The position numbers and the translations under genes were made by a program. A stretch of DNA of 64,000 nt. It comes from Acidimicrobiales bacterium (GTDB taxonomy: Bacteria; Actinomycetota; Acidimicrobiia; Acidimicrobiales; SZUA-35). Positions 33,256-42,415 of the stretch are shown here, in pieces. The DNA is taken from assembly GCA_024638815.1 (NCBI GenBank), contig JAHEJM010000002.1:1-64000 (forward strand), given 5' to 3'. The notes beneath the pieces were generated by a model. The model did no database searches and was not told where the DNA came from. It saw only the letters and a list, made by a program, of their open reading frames with translations. Each line of letters opens with the position of its first letter. Position 1 is the first letter of the stretch.

Positions 33256-34698
33256 TCAGGGCACCGAGGTCGGCGCTCGTTCCCCTGCTTCTCGACGGTC
33301 GTCGGCTCGTCGTCGCGGCGTTGGTTTCGGCGTTACCAGCTCGGCGGTGACAGGGACGGCCAGCAACCCCAAACCCCGGCCTCCGGCTTCGACCGAGAAT
33401 CCGGCCAGGCCGGCTCGACGGGCGAACTGATGGCCACCATCGGGGGTCTCGGCCGTGATGTCGATCAGGTATTGGCCATCACGAAGGGGCAACGGCCCGA
33501 AGTGGAACGACGCTTCGTGTCGGCCTTCGGGAAGATCCAGCGAGCTGCCTCCTCCCAGCAGGCCTGACGTGGCCCGATTGATGAGGAGAAGTCCTTCCGG
33601 GGTTCGCAGGGTGATTCTGAGTCGAACCGGCACGGTGGCATCGTGGACCGAGATGGTGACGACGGCCGTCACCGGAGTGCCGGGCTTGACCACCAGGTCC
33701 TTGTTCGATGTTGCCCGGTGTCGGGGTGGAGTCGACGTCCCGGCCGCTTCGATGGCGTCGATCAGATGGGCCGATTCGATGACCACCGGGCTCTTGGCCG
33801 GCCGTGCGGCCCCCGGTGGTTTGTCGGCCAGGCGCTGTTGACGAGCGTTCAGCGCCTTTCGGTAGGCGACGATGGCATCGTCGGCCGGACCCAAATGGAT
33901 CAGCCGACCCTGGTCCAGCACGGCGGCCCGGGAACAGAGCTGGCGGACCGTGTCGGCACTGTGGCTGACGATGATCATGGTTCGACCCATGGATCGAAAC
34001 TTGTGCACCCGTTCCATGCACTTGTTGCGGAAGGTTTCGTCACCGACGGCCAACACCTCGTCGATGAGGAGTACGTCGGGTTCGAGATGGGTGGCGACCG
34101 AAAAACCGAGGCGGGCTCTCATTCCCGACGAATAGTGCTTCACCTGCACGTCGATGAACTGGTGGAGTTCGGCGAAGTCGACGATGTCATTGAATGCTGC
34201 CCTGACATAGTTCCGATCCAGCCCGAGAATCGAGCCGTTCAGGTAGATGTTCTCCCTGCCGGTGAGATCAGGATGGAACCCGGCGCCCAGTTCGAGAAGG
34301 GCGGCCAGTCGACCTCGTACCAGCACACGTCCCGCCGTGGGCCGCATGATGCCCGCCATCAGCTTGAGCAGGGTGCTCTTGCCCGATCCATTGTGGCCAA
34401 GCACGCCGAATGTCTCACCCTGGACGACATCGAAGCTGACCTGCTCGAGTGCGGTGAACTTGGAGTTCGATCCCCGGCTCGGGTGAAGCAGGCGTTCCTT
34501 GGCCGTCTTCGCTCCGCTGGCATCGAGACGAAAGATCTTGCTGAGCTCGATGACCGAGACCGCCACCGCCGAGTCCTCGACCGCACCGTTGCCCGTCTCC
34601 TCGGCCCGGCGGTCAGGGCCGGCACCCCGACCGAGAGGCGCGGCGGCAGGTCCGGGGGAACGATGCTCGGATGACGCGGCGGACGGCATTTCACTCAT
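33256..34698 (-). CDS. ABC polysaccharide export ATPase with C-terminal glycan-binding-like domain (Wzt-like)
   Basis: 480 residues. The nucleotide-binding domain (about 45-300) has Walker A GHNGSGKST, the signature YSSGMRARL, Walker B VLLIDEVLAVGDE and the switch His in IIVSHSA; the spacing LLELGAGFHPDLTGREN is typical of polysaccharide exporters. The C-terminal region (about 330-455) is a beta-rich domain like Wzt-C, which in known cases recognises the non-reducing end of the chain and so sets export specificity. GGGGAGA lies 6 nt before the ATG. Forms the exporter with the permease gene downstream. Confidence 0.92.
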   Translation of the reverse strand: MSEMPSAASSEHRSPGPAAAPLGRGAGPDRRAEETGNGAVEDSAVAVSVIELSKIFRLDASGAKTAKERLLHPSRGSNSKFTALEQVSFDVVQGETFGVLGHNGSGKSTLLKLMAGIMRPTAGRVLVRGRLAALLELGAGFHPDLTGRENIYLNGSILGLDRNYVRAAFNDIVDFAELHQFIDVQVKHYSSGMRARLGFSVATHLEPDVLLIDEVLAVGDETFRNKCMERVHKFRSMGRTMIIVSHSADTVRQLCSRAAVLDQGRLIHLGPADDAIVAYRKALNARQQRLADKPPGAARPAKSPVVIESAHLIDAIEAAGTSTPPRHRATSNKDLVVKPGTPVTAVVTISVHDATVPVRLRITLRTPEGLLLINRATSGLLGGGSSLDLPEGRHEASFHFGPLPLRDGQYLIDITAETPDGGHQFARRAGLAGFSVEAGGRGLGLLAVPVTAELVTPKPTPRRRADDRREAGERAPTSVP

Positions 34699-34933
34699 GG
34701 TAGCTCTCCCCGCTACCCAATCGGAGCAATCGGACCGAGGATAAAGTGCTCGCTATCGTAGGCATGTGAGCGTACGAAGACAGCGATTTCCGATGCCCGA
34801 AGATGTCAATGAATGGCTGTGCAACGACAAGGAACAACAAGTGAATAGCGGCTGTTCGGACGGAGAAGACGTCGATGTTTACCCAGCTATTCATCCGCCT
34901 GAATTACCGACCATCGGATTAGGCTCGAAGATC
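34699..34933. other. Low-GC divergent intergenic region
   Basis: The spacer between the exporter (minus) and the coiled-coil/GT2 module (plus) is much poorer in GC than the genes. A GTG-initiated open frame crosses it from 34766 but its third positions are only about half G/C, so I treat it as non-coding regulatory DNA. GATAAAGTGCTCGCTATCG near 34740 is a candidate promoter element. Confidence 0.45.
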
Positions 34934-35248
34934 ATGAACACCCGCGTCGACCATGGGGACCGGCGGCAGTCAGGGACCGTCGAGAAGCAGTTGCGAGCCG
35001 AACTCGACGACCTCACCATCCGGCTTTTCGGGGCGGTGGATGCGGCCCGGGGGGCCGAAGCGGAGAAGGCCAACGCGCTGGGCCTGGTCCGGGACCTCGA
35101 GTACCAGGTTCACATGCTCCAAGTGGAAATCGACGGTCTCCGGGCCCAACTGGTGGAATCGGCGCCGCTGCGGCGTTCGGTTGCCCACCGGGCGACCTCG
35201 GCCTTTCGCCGCCTGGCCGCCAGGTTCGGTGAGGCCCGGGTCTCGTGA
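34934..35248 (+). CDS. Coiled-coil protein preceding GT2, unknown
   Basis: 104 residues from ATG 34934 (GAAG upstream). Residues about 15-75 are a long coiled coil (VEKQLRAELDDLTIRLFGAV, then LVRDLEYQVHMLQVEIDGLR), followed by a basic amphipathic tail (RRSVAHRATSAFRRLAARFG) that could touch membrane lipid. No signal peptide. Its stop overlaps the GT2 start by GTGA, the same arrangement as the 25592/26038 pair. An alternative GTG start at 34766 is rejected because that stretch lacks the codon use of the window. Confidence 0.65.
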   Translation: MNTRVDHGDRRQSGTVEKQLRAELDDLTIRLFGAVDAARGAEAEKANALGLVRDLEYQVHMLQVEIDGLRAQLVESAPLRRSVAHRATSAFRRLAARFGEARVS

Positions 35249-36981
35249 CCGATCAACCGCCGAGATTCTCGGTCATCGTTCCCGTGTTCCATCCCGAACC
35301 GGACCATCTGGGGGCCTGCATCCGATCGGTGACCGACCAGACGTACCACGGCTGGGAACTGCTGCTTGTCGCCGACGGACCACAACCGCCACCGGTCGAG
35401 ACCATCCTCGTCGGGTTCGCCGCCTCCGACCCGCGGACCAAGGTGGTGCACAACAATCCGGCCCAAGGCATCGCCGCCGCCACCCAGCGAGGGCTGGTGG
35501 CCGCTCGTCACCAGTATGTGGCCCTGCTCGATCACGACGATGTGTTGTCCCTCGACGCCCTGGGTGCATTCGCCGCAGAACTGGCCCGGTTCGATGATGT
35601 CGACCTGGCCTACAGCGACGAGGACAAGATCGACGCCGAATCGGGGAAACGCAAGCACGCCTTCTACAAGCCGGCGTTCTCGCCCGAACGGCTACGCACC
35701 CAGATGTACCTCGGCCATCTCATGGTGGTTCGGCGAGAGCTGGCTGTGGCGGTGGGGGGCTTCCGATCCGAGTTCGATGGCGCCCAGGATCACGATCTGG
35801 CCCTGCGGGTGGCCGAGCGGGCCAGGCGGGTGGTCCACCTTCCCCGTCTGCTCTACCACTGGAGGGAGTCCGAGTCGTCGACCGCCCTCGATGGCCGGGC
35901 CAAGGACTGGGCGTTCGACGCCGGGGTCAGCGCCGTGGCCGACCACCTGACCCGTACCGGATTCCCGGCGGTGGCCGGTCGGCGGCCCGAGGACCCAGGC
36001 GTCGTCCATCTCGAACCGTCGTTGACCGACGAGCCCCTGGTGAGTGTCATCATCCCGACAGGGGCGGCCTCCAAACTGGTCCACGGGGTCGACACGGTGC
36101 TGGTGGAGCAGGCACTGTCCAGCCTCAGCGAGCGATCGAGCTATCCCCGGATCGAAGTGGTGGTGGTGTGCGACGCCGACACGACGCCCGAGGCCATGGC
36201 CGCCATCGAAACCGAATGCGCCCCGATTCGCCATCGGCTGATCCGGGACCGCCGCCCGTTCAACTTCGCCAACGCCTGCAATCTGGGGGCCATCAGGGCC
36301 GAGGGTGAGGTTCTGGTCTTCCTCAACGACGACACCGAAGTGGTCATGCCGCAGTGGCTGGAGCGCCTGGTCATGTACGCCACCCGACCCGACATCGGCG
36401 CGGTCGGAGCCCGGCTGCTGTACGGGGACGGTCGAATTCAGCATGCCGGGGTATGGTCCCGGGCCACCGGACCGAGCCATCGCTATGCCGGATTCCCCAC
36501 CGACCATCCGGGCAACTTTCGGGCGTTGAGGACGGCTCAGAACTGCCTGGCCGTCACCGCGGCATGCCTCGCCGTCGAGCGTGACAAGTTCGAGGAGGTC
36601 GGAGGTTTCTCACCCCAGTATCCATTGTCGTACAACGACGTGGACCTGTGCCTGAAGCTGCTCCACCGGGGCTATCGGAATGTGGTCGATTGCGCCACCG
36701 TCGTGACCCATCACGAGTCGGCGAGCCGAAACCCGACCGTCCGGGATTGGGAGATCGATCAGCTGCGTCGCCGCTGGGGTCGCCTGCTGAACCGCGACCC
36801 CTATGACAACCCGTGCAATCTGGGATTCGGGGTGGAGGAGTATCCTGGCAGCCCCATCGATGTGATCGAGGCCAAGATCGACCGCGGCGAGATCGACATC
36901 ACCGGACGAAGTTGGCCCGGCGACGACACCTTCCGACTGGGAGCCCGCAACCCCCGCCCGGAGCTGGTGATGTCGGTATGA
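35245..36981 (+). CDS. Two-domain GT2 glycosyltransferase
   Basis: 578 residues with two GT-A domains. Domain 1 (about 8-230): FSVIVPVFHPEPDHLGACIR, ALLDHDDVL (metal site), AYSDEDKID, KPAFSPERLRTQMYLGHLMV. Domain 2 (about 268-520): VSVIIPTGAAS, RDRRPFNFANACNLGA, VFLNDDTEVV, GAVGARLLYGDGRIQHAG, YNDVDLCLKL. Both keep their aspartate motifs, so two transferase activities are plausible, as in enzymes that alternate two linkages. Starts by GTGA overlap with the coiled-coil gene; stop overlaps the next ATG. Paralogue of the 26038 gene. Confidence 0.9.
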   Translation: MTDQPPRFSVIVPVFHPEPDHLGACIRSVTDQTYHGWELLLVADGPQPPPVETILVGFAASDPRTKVVHNNPAQGIAAATQRGLVAARHQYVALLDHDDVLSLDALGAFAAELARFDDVDLAYSDEDKIDAESGKRKHAFYKPAFSPERLRTQMYLGHLMVVRRELAVAVGGFRSEFDGAQDHDLALRVAERARRVVHLPRLLYHWRESESSTALDGRAKDWAFDAGVSAVADHLTRTGFPAVAGRRPEDPGVVHLEPSLTDEPLVSVIIPTGAASKLVHGVDTVLVEQALSSLSERSSYPRIEVVVVCDADTTPEAMAAIETECAPIRHRLIRDRRPFNFANACNLGAIRAEGEVLVFLNDDTEVVMPQWLERLVMYATRPDIGAVGARLLYGDGRIQHAGVWSRATGPSHRYAGFPTDHPGNFRALRTAQNCLAVTAACLAVERDKFEEVGGFSPQYPLSYNDVDLCLKLLHRGYRNVVDCATVVTHHESASRNPTVRDWEIDQLRRRWGRLLNRDPYDNPCNLGFGVEEYPGSPIDVIEAKIDRGEIDITGRSWPGDDTFRLGARNPRPELVMSV

Positions 36982-37976
36982 CTCCGCCCGATGATCGGCC
37001 CCGACTGGTGGTGCACATCGGGGCCGGCAAGTGTGGGAGCTCGGCCATCCAGCAGTTCCTGCTGGCCAACCGCCACGATCTCCGTAAACGAGGTGTGCTG
37101 TTCCCGGGTCGGAACCTGGAGGACGACGACACCCGGGGCTCCCAACAGCTCCAGTTCTTCGAGGACAACGTCGAGGACGACTCCTTCCCCGACCTTGTCC
37201 GTCGACGTCTGTCGGGCCTGCATGAGATCGTGATGGCCGAGGATCTCCACACCGTGATCATCAGTGCCGAGAATCTGATCAACCCCAAGCCGTTTCCTCG
37301 GCTGTTTGCAGGGCTGAAGAATCGATTCGACATCCGAATTGTGGCCTACGTCCGGCGCCAGGACGACTACGCGGTGTCGGGATGGCAACAGTGGCACATC
37401 AAGCGCCACGCCGACTTCTGGGACTACTACGGCCGGATTCGAGGCCGCATCGACTGGCACCGCAATCTGGAGCGGTGGAAACAGAGCTTCGGCCTCGATG
37501 CCATCACGGTCAGGAACTTCTCGTCCCGGACGCTGGTCGACGGCGATGTCGTGTCCGACTTCTGCCAGGCCGTCGGTCTCGATCCGGACCACTACCAGCG
37601 TGTCCCCATGGTCAATCGGAGCTTGCACGAGCGATTCAATCCCCTGATCAGCCGCCATCGTGAGAGGCTGTTCACCTCGATTCACGACAACGAGTTCTAC
37701 ACCTTTCTCGAGGATCTGTTGGGCGATGCCGCCTACCGGGACTACTCCGGATCCAGCCTGCTCAGCCTGTCCGAGCGACGTCTCGTCTTCAACGATCACC
37801 GGGAGGCCAACGAGCGGCTCCGGGCCGACTACTTCCCCGACATCGAGCCTGAGGTCGGGTTGTTTTCGCCACCGACGGCCCGGGACGTGCACGTCACCCG
37901 GGAGCCGGCCATGGACCCGGCCACCGAACTGCTCTACGTGGCCATGTTCGAGCTGTATCGACGTCTGTCGAGCTGA
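36978..37976 (+). CDS. Sulfotransferase-like P-loop protein
   Basis: 332 residues. The N-terminus LVVHIGAGKCGSSAIQQFLL matches the PAPS-binding 5'-phosphosulfate loop of carbohydrate sulfotransferases (usual form HIGxxKTGTTSxQ), and RIVAYVRRQDDYAVSGWQQW (about 118-137) matches the 3'-phosphate-binding Arg/Ser strand. The rest is helical and divergent. It may sulfate the surface glycan; a structural or different nucleotide-dependent role is possible. Translationally coupled to the GT2 gene (ATGA). No PAPS synthesis genes in the window. Confidence 0.75.
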   Translation: MTPPDDRPRLVVHIGAGKCGSSAIQQFLLANRHDLRKRGVLFPGRNLEDDDTRGSQQLQFFEDNVEDDSFPDLVRRRLSGLHEIVMAEDLHTVIISAENLINPKPFPRLFAGLKNRFDIRIVAYVRRQDDYAVSGWQQWHIKRHADFWDYYGRIRGRIDWHRNLERWKQSFGLDAITVRNFSSRTLVDGDVVSDFCQAVGLDPDHYQRVPMVNRSLHERFNPLISRHRERLFTSIHDNEFYTFLEDLLGDAAYRDYSGSSLLSLSERRLVFNDHREANERLRADYFPDIEPEVGLFSPPTARDVHVTREPAMDPATELLYVAMFELYRRLSS

Positions 37977-37978
37977 CG

Positions 37979-39076
37979 GTGGCGATCCGGGTCGCCCTCG
38001 ACATCACCCCCCTGTTCGGTCCTGCCACCGGCATCGGCCGGGTGACCGCCGCTCTCGTGCAACGGCTCGGATCCGATCCGTCGTTGGCCATGACCGGCGT
38101 GCTCATCAGCCGACGGGCCCGGCATGAGCTTTCCCGCCGTCTCCCGACGGGTTGGGACCACCGGGCGATGATGTTGCCGGCTCGGGCCTGTCACTGGCTG
38201 TGGCGACGTGGCGATCACCCCCGCCTGGTCGGCTACGACCTGGTCCACGGCATCAACTACGTGGTTCCGCCGGCCGGCGGGGGACGGGAGTTGGTGGCGG
38301 TCCATGATCTCACGGCCTGGCGCTACCCCCAGCTGGTCGACGCCCACAGTGCTCACAACCCGGCGCTGCTGGCCCGGGCTCTGGCTCGAGGGGCTCATGT
38401 TCACACCGGGTCGCGGTTCGTGGCCGACGAGCTGATCCACGACCTGGGAATCCCCGCCGAGCGGGTCCACACCGTCATCAACGGCTTCACCCCGTCGGAA
38501 TCGGGATCCGGAGAACACGGTCGGCAGTTGGCGGGAGGCCGGTATGTGGTGGCCATCGGGACCATCGAGCCTCGAAAGGACTATGTCGGGCTCGTCGAGG
38601 CCATGGAGCACGTCTGGTCGCGGTTCCCCGATCTGCGGTTGGTCATCGTGGGGCGGCCCGGGTGGGGCGCCGATCGGTTCGAGAACGCAGTGTCGAGTTG
38701 CTCCCGTCCACGGCAGGTCGCACGGCTGGGCTATGTCACGGACGAGGAGCGGGCCGATCTGCTCGCCGGTGCCGAGGCCCTCGCCTACCCCTCGGTCTAC
38801 GAGGGGTTCGGCCTGCCGGTGCTGGAGGCCATGGATGCCGGTGTCCCGGTGGTGGCCACCGCCACCGGGTCGATACCCGAGGTGGCGGGAGCGGCGGCCA
38901 CGCTGGTGCCGCCGGGGGACCCCGAGGCGCTGGCCGGCGCACTGATGACGATGCTGGACGACAACCGACTCCGGGCCAAGCTCATCGAGATGGGTCGAGA
39001 GCGCACAACCATGTTCTCGTGGGATGGTTTCGCCGACGACATGGTCGCCCTCTATCACCGGCTGGTGTTGGCCTAG
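37979..39076 (+). CDS. GT4-family glycosyltransferase
   Basis: 365 residues, GT-B fold. The N-terminus VALDITPLFGPATGIGRVT is the classic mannosyltransferase-like start. C-terminal half: AIGTIEPRKDYVGLVEAM, LVIVGRPGWG, GYVTDEERADLLAGAEALAY, and YEGFGLPVLEAMDAGVPVVA with the E-x7-E motif. Likely a late glycan chain enzyme. GTG start 2 nt after the sulfotransferase-like gene, so part of the same operon (34934-39076). Confidence 0.9.
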   Translation: MAIRVALDITPLFGPATGIGRVTAALVQRLGSDPSLAMTGVLISRRARHELSRRLPTGWDHRAMMLPARACHWLWRRGDHPRLVGYDLVHGINYVVPPAGGGRELVAVHDLTAWRYPQLVDAHSAHNPALLARALARGAHVHTGSRFVADELIHDLGIPAERVHTVINGFTPSESGSGEHGRQLAGGRYVVAIGTIEPRKDYVGLVEAMEHVWSRFPDLRLVIVGRPGWGADRFENAVSSCSRPRQVARLGYVTDEERADLLAGAEALAYPSVYEGFGLPVLEAMDAGVPVVATATGSIPEVAGAAATLVPPGDPEALAGALMTMLDDNRLRAKLIEMGRERTTMFSWDGFADDMVALYHRLVLA

Positions 39077-39221
39077 GCGGGTCGTCCGCGGCCGGCCCGG
39101 TGGGTGGCGACGGCCGCCGGCGCGGTCCCGATCGGAGACTGGCGACCCGGGGTTTGCCGCCGATAGGGTCGATGATCATTCCGAAACCCATCAGCCCGTG
39201 ACGGAGAAAGCCGGAACAGCC

Positions 39222-40610
39222 ATGGCCCCCAGCTCACGCCCGAGTGTTGCCCCCAAGCGCTTCGTCATCATCGGTGGCGGACCGGCGGGCACGACCTGCG
39301 CAACCCATGCCGCCCGACTCGGCGCCCAGGTCACCCTCATCGAGAAGGACATCGTGGGCGGTGCCGCCCATCTTCTCGACTGCATCCCGTCCAAGGCCAT
39401 GATCGCCACCGGCGGGGCCATGGCCATGGTGAATCGGGCAGCCGAGATGGGTCTGGCCCGGGTCGAGGCCACGCTCGACTTCGACGCCTTGAAGCGACGC
39501 ATCAAGGACATCGAGGATCGGCTGGAGAACTCGGTTTCCCAGCTCCTGGAGAGCCAGGGCGTTCGCTTGATGGAAGGAGTAGGTTCGCTGGTTTCGACCC
39601 ACGAGGTCGAGGTCCGGCTCAGCGATGGAACGACCGAGACCGTGACCGGTGACATCATCGTGCTCTCCACCGGTAGCCGGCCACGTATCCCGGAATGGGC
39701 TCCGGTCGACGGCGTGCGGGTGCTGTCGACCCGTGACGCCTACCCACCGCCCAAGCTGCCCGAACATCTGGTGGTGATCGGGTCCGGTGTGACCGGCGTG
39801 GAGTTCGTTCACATGTTCAACTCCTTCGGCTCCAGAGTGACCCTGATCGTGTCCCGGCAGCAGGTGCTACCGGACAAGGATCCGGAGGTGGCGGCGGTAC
39901 TGGAGCAGAGCTTCCTGAACCGGGGGGTCAAGCTGTTCATGGGCGCTCGGGCCGAGGCGGTGGAGACCGACGGTGAACGGGTGCGGGTGCAATGCAACGA
40001 CGGTCGGGTGGCCGAGGGGTCGCATGTGTTGCTGGCCATCGGTTCGATCCCCAACTCCGAAGGTCTCGGGCTCGAGAACGCCGGTGTCGAATCGGATCAC
40101 GGCTATGTCGTGGTCGATCACAACTGCCGGTCCAACGTGTCCCACATTTACGCCGCAGGCGACCTGTCAGGCAAGTTGCCGCTTTCGTCGGTGGCCTCCA
40201 CCCAGGGACGCAAGATCGCCGAACATGCCATGGGGCTCCATGCCGCCCCCCATCGTCACATCGACTACGACAAGGCGGCGTCGGCCATCTTCACCGATCC
40301 TGAGATCGCCGATGTCGGGGTGGCCGAGGCCGATGCCTTCGCCGCGGGTCGCAAGATTCGGGTGACCAAGGTGCCGTTCTCGGTGTCAGCCAAGGCTCTG
40401 ATCAACAACGACCCTCGCGGCTTCGTCAAGATCGTGTCCGATCCGGCCACCGGGGTGGTCATGGGCGGCTCCATCGTCGGTCGTCATGCCGCAGAGCTGA
40501 TCTCGGTGCTGGCGCTGGCCGTCACCGCTCGACTGACGGTGCAGGATCTGGTCGAGTCGCTTTTTGTGCACCCGGCTCTGGCCGAGGTTCTCGGTGAGGC
40601 CGCCGAGTGA
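39222..40610 (+). CDS. LpdA-like flavoprotein disulfide reductase homologue lacking the redox disulfide
   Basis: 462 residues. FAD motif VIIGGGPAGTTCATHAA (15-31), second dinucleotide motif VVIGSGVTGVEF, C-terminal dimer domain with FVHPALAEVLGEA (His450, Glu455). The usual active site C-x4-C is GGAAHLLDCIPSK: the first Cys is Ala49 and only Cys54 remains. It therefore cannot be a normal lipoamide dehydrogenase. Mycobacterial LpdA (Rv3303c) lacks the pair in the same way and reduces quinones with NAD(P)H; that role is inferred here. ATG 39222 is chosen; an in-frame GTG at 39198 is possible. Confidence 0.88.
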   Translation: MAPSSRPSVAPKRFVIIGGGPAGTTCATHAARLGAQVTLIEKDIVGGAAHLLDCIPSKAMIATGGAMAMVNRAAEMGLARVEATLDFDALKRRIKDIEDRLENSVSQLLESQGVRLMEGVGSLVSTHEVEVRLSDGTTETVTGDIIVLSTGSRPRIPEWAPVDGVRVLSTRDAYPPPKLPEHLVVIGSGVTGVEFVHMFNSFGSRVTLIVSRQQVLPDKDPEVAAVLEQSFLNRGVKLFMGARAEAVETDGERVRVQCNDGRVAEGSHVLLAIGSIPNSEGLGLENAGVESDHGYVVVDHNCRSNVSHIYAAGDLSGKLPLSSVASTQGRKIAEHAMGLHAAPHRHIDYDKAASAIFTDPEIADVGVAEADAFAAGRKIRVTKVPFSVSAKALINNDPRGFVKIVSDPATGVVMGGSIVGRHAAELISVLALAVTARLTVQDLVESLFVHPALAEVLGEAAE

Positions 40611-40631
40611 CGTTTGCCGTCGGACTCGGGG

Positions 40632-42410
40632 CTACTCGATGACGGCCACCACGTCACCGCCGCCGACCGATTGGCCGGCCTCGACCCGAACATCGGTGAC
40701 CGTACCCGCCTTCTCGGCTGTCACATTGTTCTCCATCTTCATGGCTTCGAGTACGATGACGGTCTCGCCGACCTCGATTTCCTGACCGACCTCGACCAGC
40801 ACCTTGACCACCGTCCCCTGCATGGGCACCGTGACCTGACCGGAACCGCTTCCCGCTGTCTGGCCGGTCGAACCGGACCGTCGGGTCGGCTTGCGGTTTG
40901 TCTTGACCACGTTCGGCGCCATGGCCGATTCCGGCAGCCACATCGAGACGGCGAACCGCTTGCCGTTGACCTCGACGTCCACATCACGACGAACCTTGGG
41001 CTCGGCTACTTCGCCGTCGTCGCCTGCGCCGGCTGTGGCCGAATCGGTCGTGGTGGCCGACACATCGCTCAGATCCAGGTGCTCCTCCACCCACTTGGTC
41101 GAGTGTTCGATGGCCTGGAAATCGGGGTGTTCGAGGATGGCGATATCGGCGGGAATTGTGGTTTTGACCCCGTCGATCTCGAACTCGCGCAGCGCTCTCA
41201 GAGTTCGGGCTATGGCCGTGTCACGATCGTGTCCCCAGCAGATGAGCTTGCCCACCAGATTGTCGTAGAACTGGCTGATCTCGTCGCCGGCCAGATAGCC
41301 GCCGTCCCAGCGAACGCCGTATCCGGATGGGGCAACAAGCCTGGTGATGGGGCCCGGCGAGGGCAGGAACGCCCCGCCCGCCGGATCCTCGGCGTTGATC
41401 CGGATCTCGATGGCGTGGCCGTTGATCTCCACCTCGTCCTGGGTCATCTCCAGCTTCTCACCGGCCGCCACCCGGAGCTGTTGAGCCACGAGGTCGACGC
41501 CGGTCACCATCTCGGTCACAGGATGCTCGACCTGGAGCCGGGTGTTCATCTCCAGGTAGTAGAACGAGCCGTCCTCGTACAGGAACTCCACGGTGCCGGC
41601 GTTTGTGTACTGACAGCCCTTGGCCACGGCCACTGCGGCCTGACCCATGGCGTGGTAGATCTCGTCGGCGATACCGGGTGCCGGGGACTCCTCGACCAGC
41701 TTCTGGTGCCGACGCTGGGCCGAGCAGTCCCGGGCCCCCAGATACAGGGCGTTCCCGTGCTGATCACACAACACCTGGATCTCGATATGGCGGGGCTTGG
41801 TCAGGTAGCGCTCCAGATAGCACTCGCTGCGACCGAAGTAGGCTTGGGCCTCCCGTTGGGCCGACTCCAGGGCATGGGACGCCCCGTCGGCCGATCGCAC
41901 CACCTTCATGCCCCGGCCGCCACCACCGTAGGCGGCCTTGATGGCCACCGGCCATCCGTTTTCGTCGCCGAAAGCCACGACCTCCGAGGCGTCGGTGAGG
42001 AACTCGGCGTTACCGGGAACGCCGCTGACCCCCACCTTCTCCGCCGCCGATCGGGCCGAGATCTTGTCGCCCATGACCTCGATTGCCTCCGGGGGAGGAC
42101 CGATGAAGGTCACGCCCCGTTCGGTGATGGCTCGGGCGAAGTCGGCATTCTCGCTGAAGAAGCCGTAGCCGGGGTGTACGGCCTGGGCGCCCGATCGATC
42201 GATGGCCGACAGGATGGCCTCGGTGTTCAGATAGCTGTCGGTCGCCGTCTCGCCCCCCAGGGCGAAGGATTCGTCGGCCAGGCGAACGTGGAGCGCGTTG
42301 CGGTCGAGTTCGGAATAGACGGCGACCGTTTCGATCCCCATCTCCTGACAGGCCCGAATGACCCGAACGGCGATCTCACCACGATTTGCTATCAAGACTT
42401 TGCTGAACAC
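40632..42410 (-). CDS. Acyl-CoA carboxylase alpha subunit (biotin carboxylase + BCCP)
   Basis: 592 residues. Biotin carboxylase: KVLIANRGEIAVRVIRACQE, HPGYGFFSENADFA, the ATP loop YGGGGRGM, EMNTRLQVEHPVTE, and catalytic RINAEDP. After a linker (about 455-520) the BCCP domain carries EAMKMEN with the biotinylated Lys. It supplies carboxybiotin for acetyl- or propionyl-CoA carboxylation; the carboxyltransferase beta gene is not in the window. Start chosen as GTG 42410 (FSKVLIANRG), 6 nt after a -10-like TACATT; an ATG at 42431 overlaps the divergent birA start. Substrate length cannot be told, but propionyl-CoA would link it to the mutase. Confidence 0.94.
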   Translation of the reverse strand: MFSKVLIANRGEIAVRVIRACQEMGIETVAVYSELDRNALHVRLADESFALGGETATDSYLNTEAILSAIDRSGAQAVHPGYGFFSENADFARAITERGVTFIGPPPEAIEVMGDKISARSAAEKVGVSGVPGNAEFLTDASEVVAFGDENGWPVAIKAAYGGGGRGMKVVRSADGASHALESAQREAQAYFGRSECYLERYLTKPRHIEIQVLCDQHGNALYLGARDCSAQRRHQKLVEESPAPGIADEIYHAMGQAAVAVAKGCQYTNAGTVEFLYEDGSFYYLEMNTRLQVEHPVTEMVTGVDLVAQQLRVAAGEKLEMTQDEVEINGHAIEIRINAEDPAGGAFLPSPGPITRLVAPSGYGVRWDGGYLAGDEISQFYDNLVGKLICWGHDRDTAIARTLRALREFEIDGVKTTIPADIAILEHPDFQAIEHSTKWVEEHLDLSDVSATTTDSATAGAGDDGEVAEPKVRRDVDVEVNGKRFAVSMWLPESAMAPNVVKTNRKPTRRSGSTGQTAGSGSGQVTVPMQGTVVKVLVEVGQEIEVGETVIVLEAMKMENNVTAEKAGTVTDVRVEAGQSVGGGDVVAVIE

Positions 42411-42415
42411 ACGCC

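Noticed and set aside
34766-34933. N-terminal extension of the coiled-coil ORF from GTG 34766
   Set aside because: Third-position G/C is about half, unlike every gene in the window; treated as regulatory DNA.
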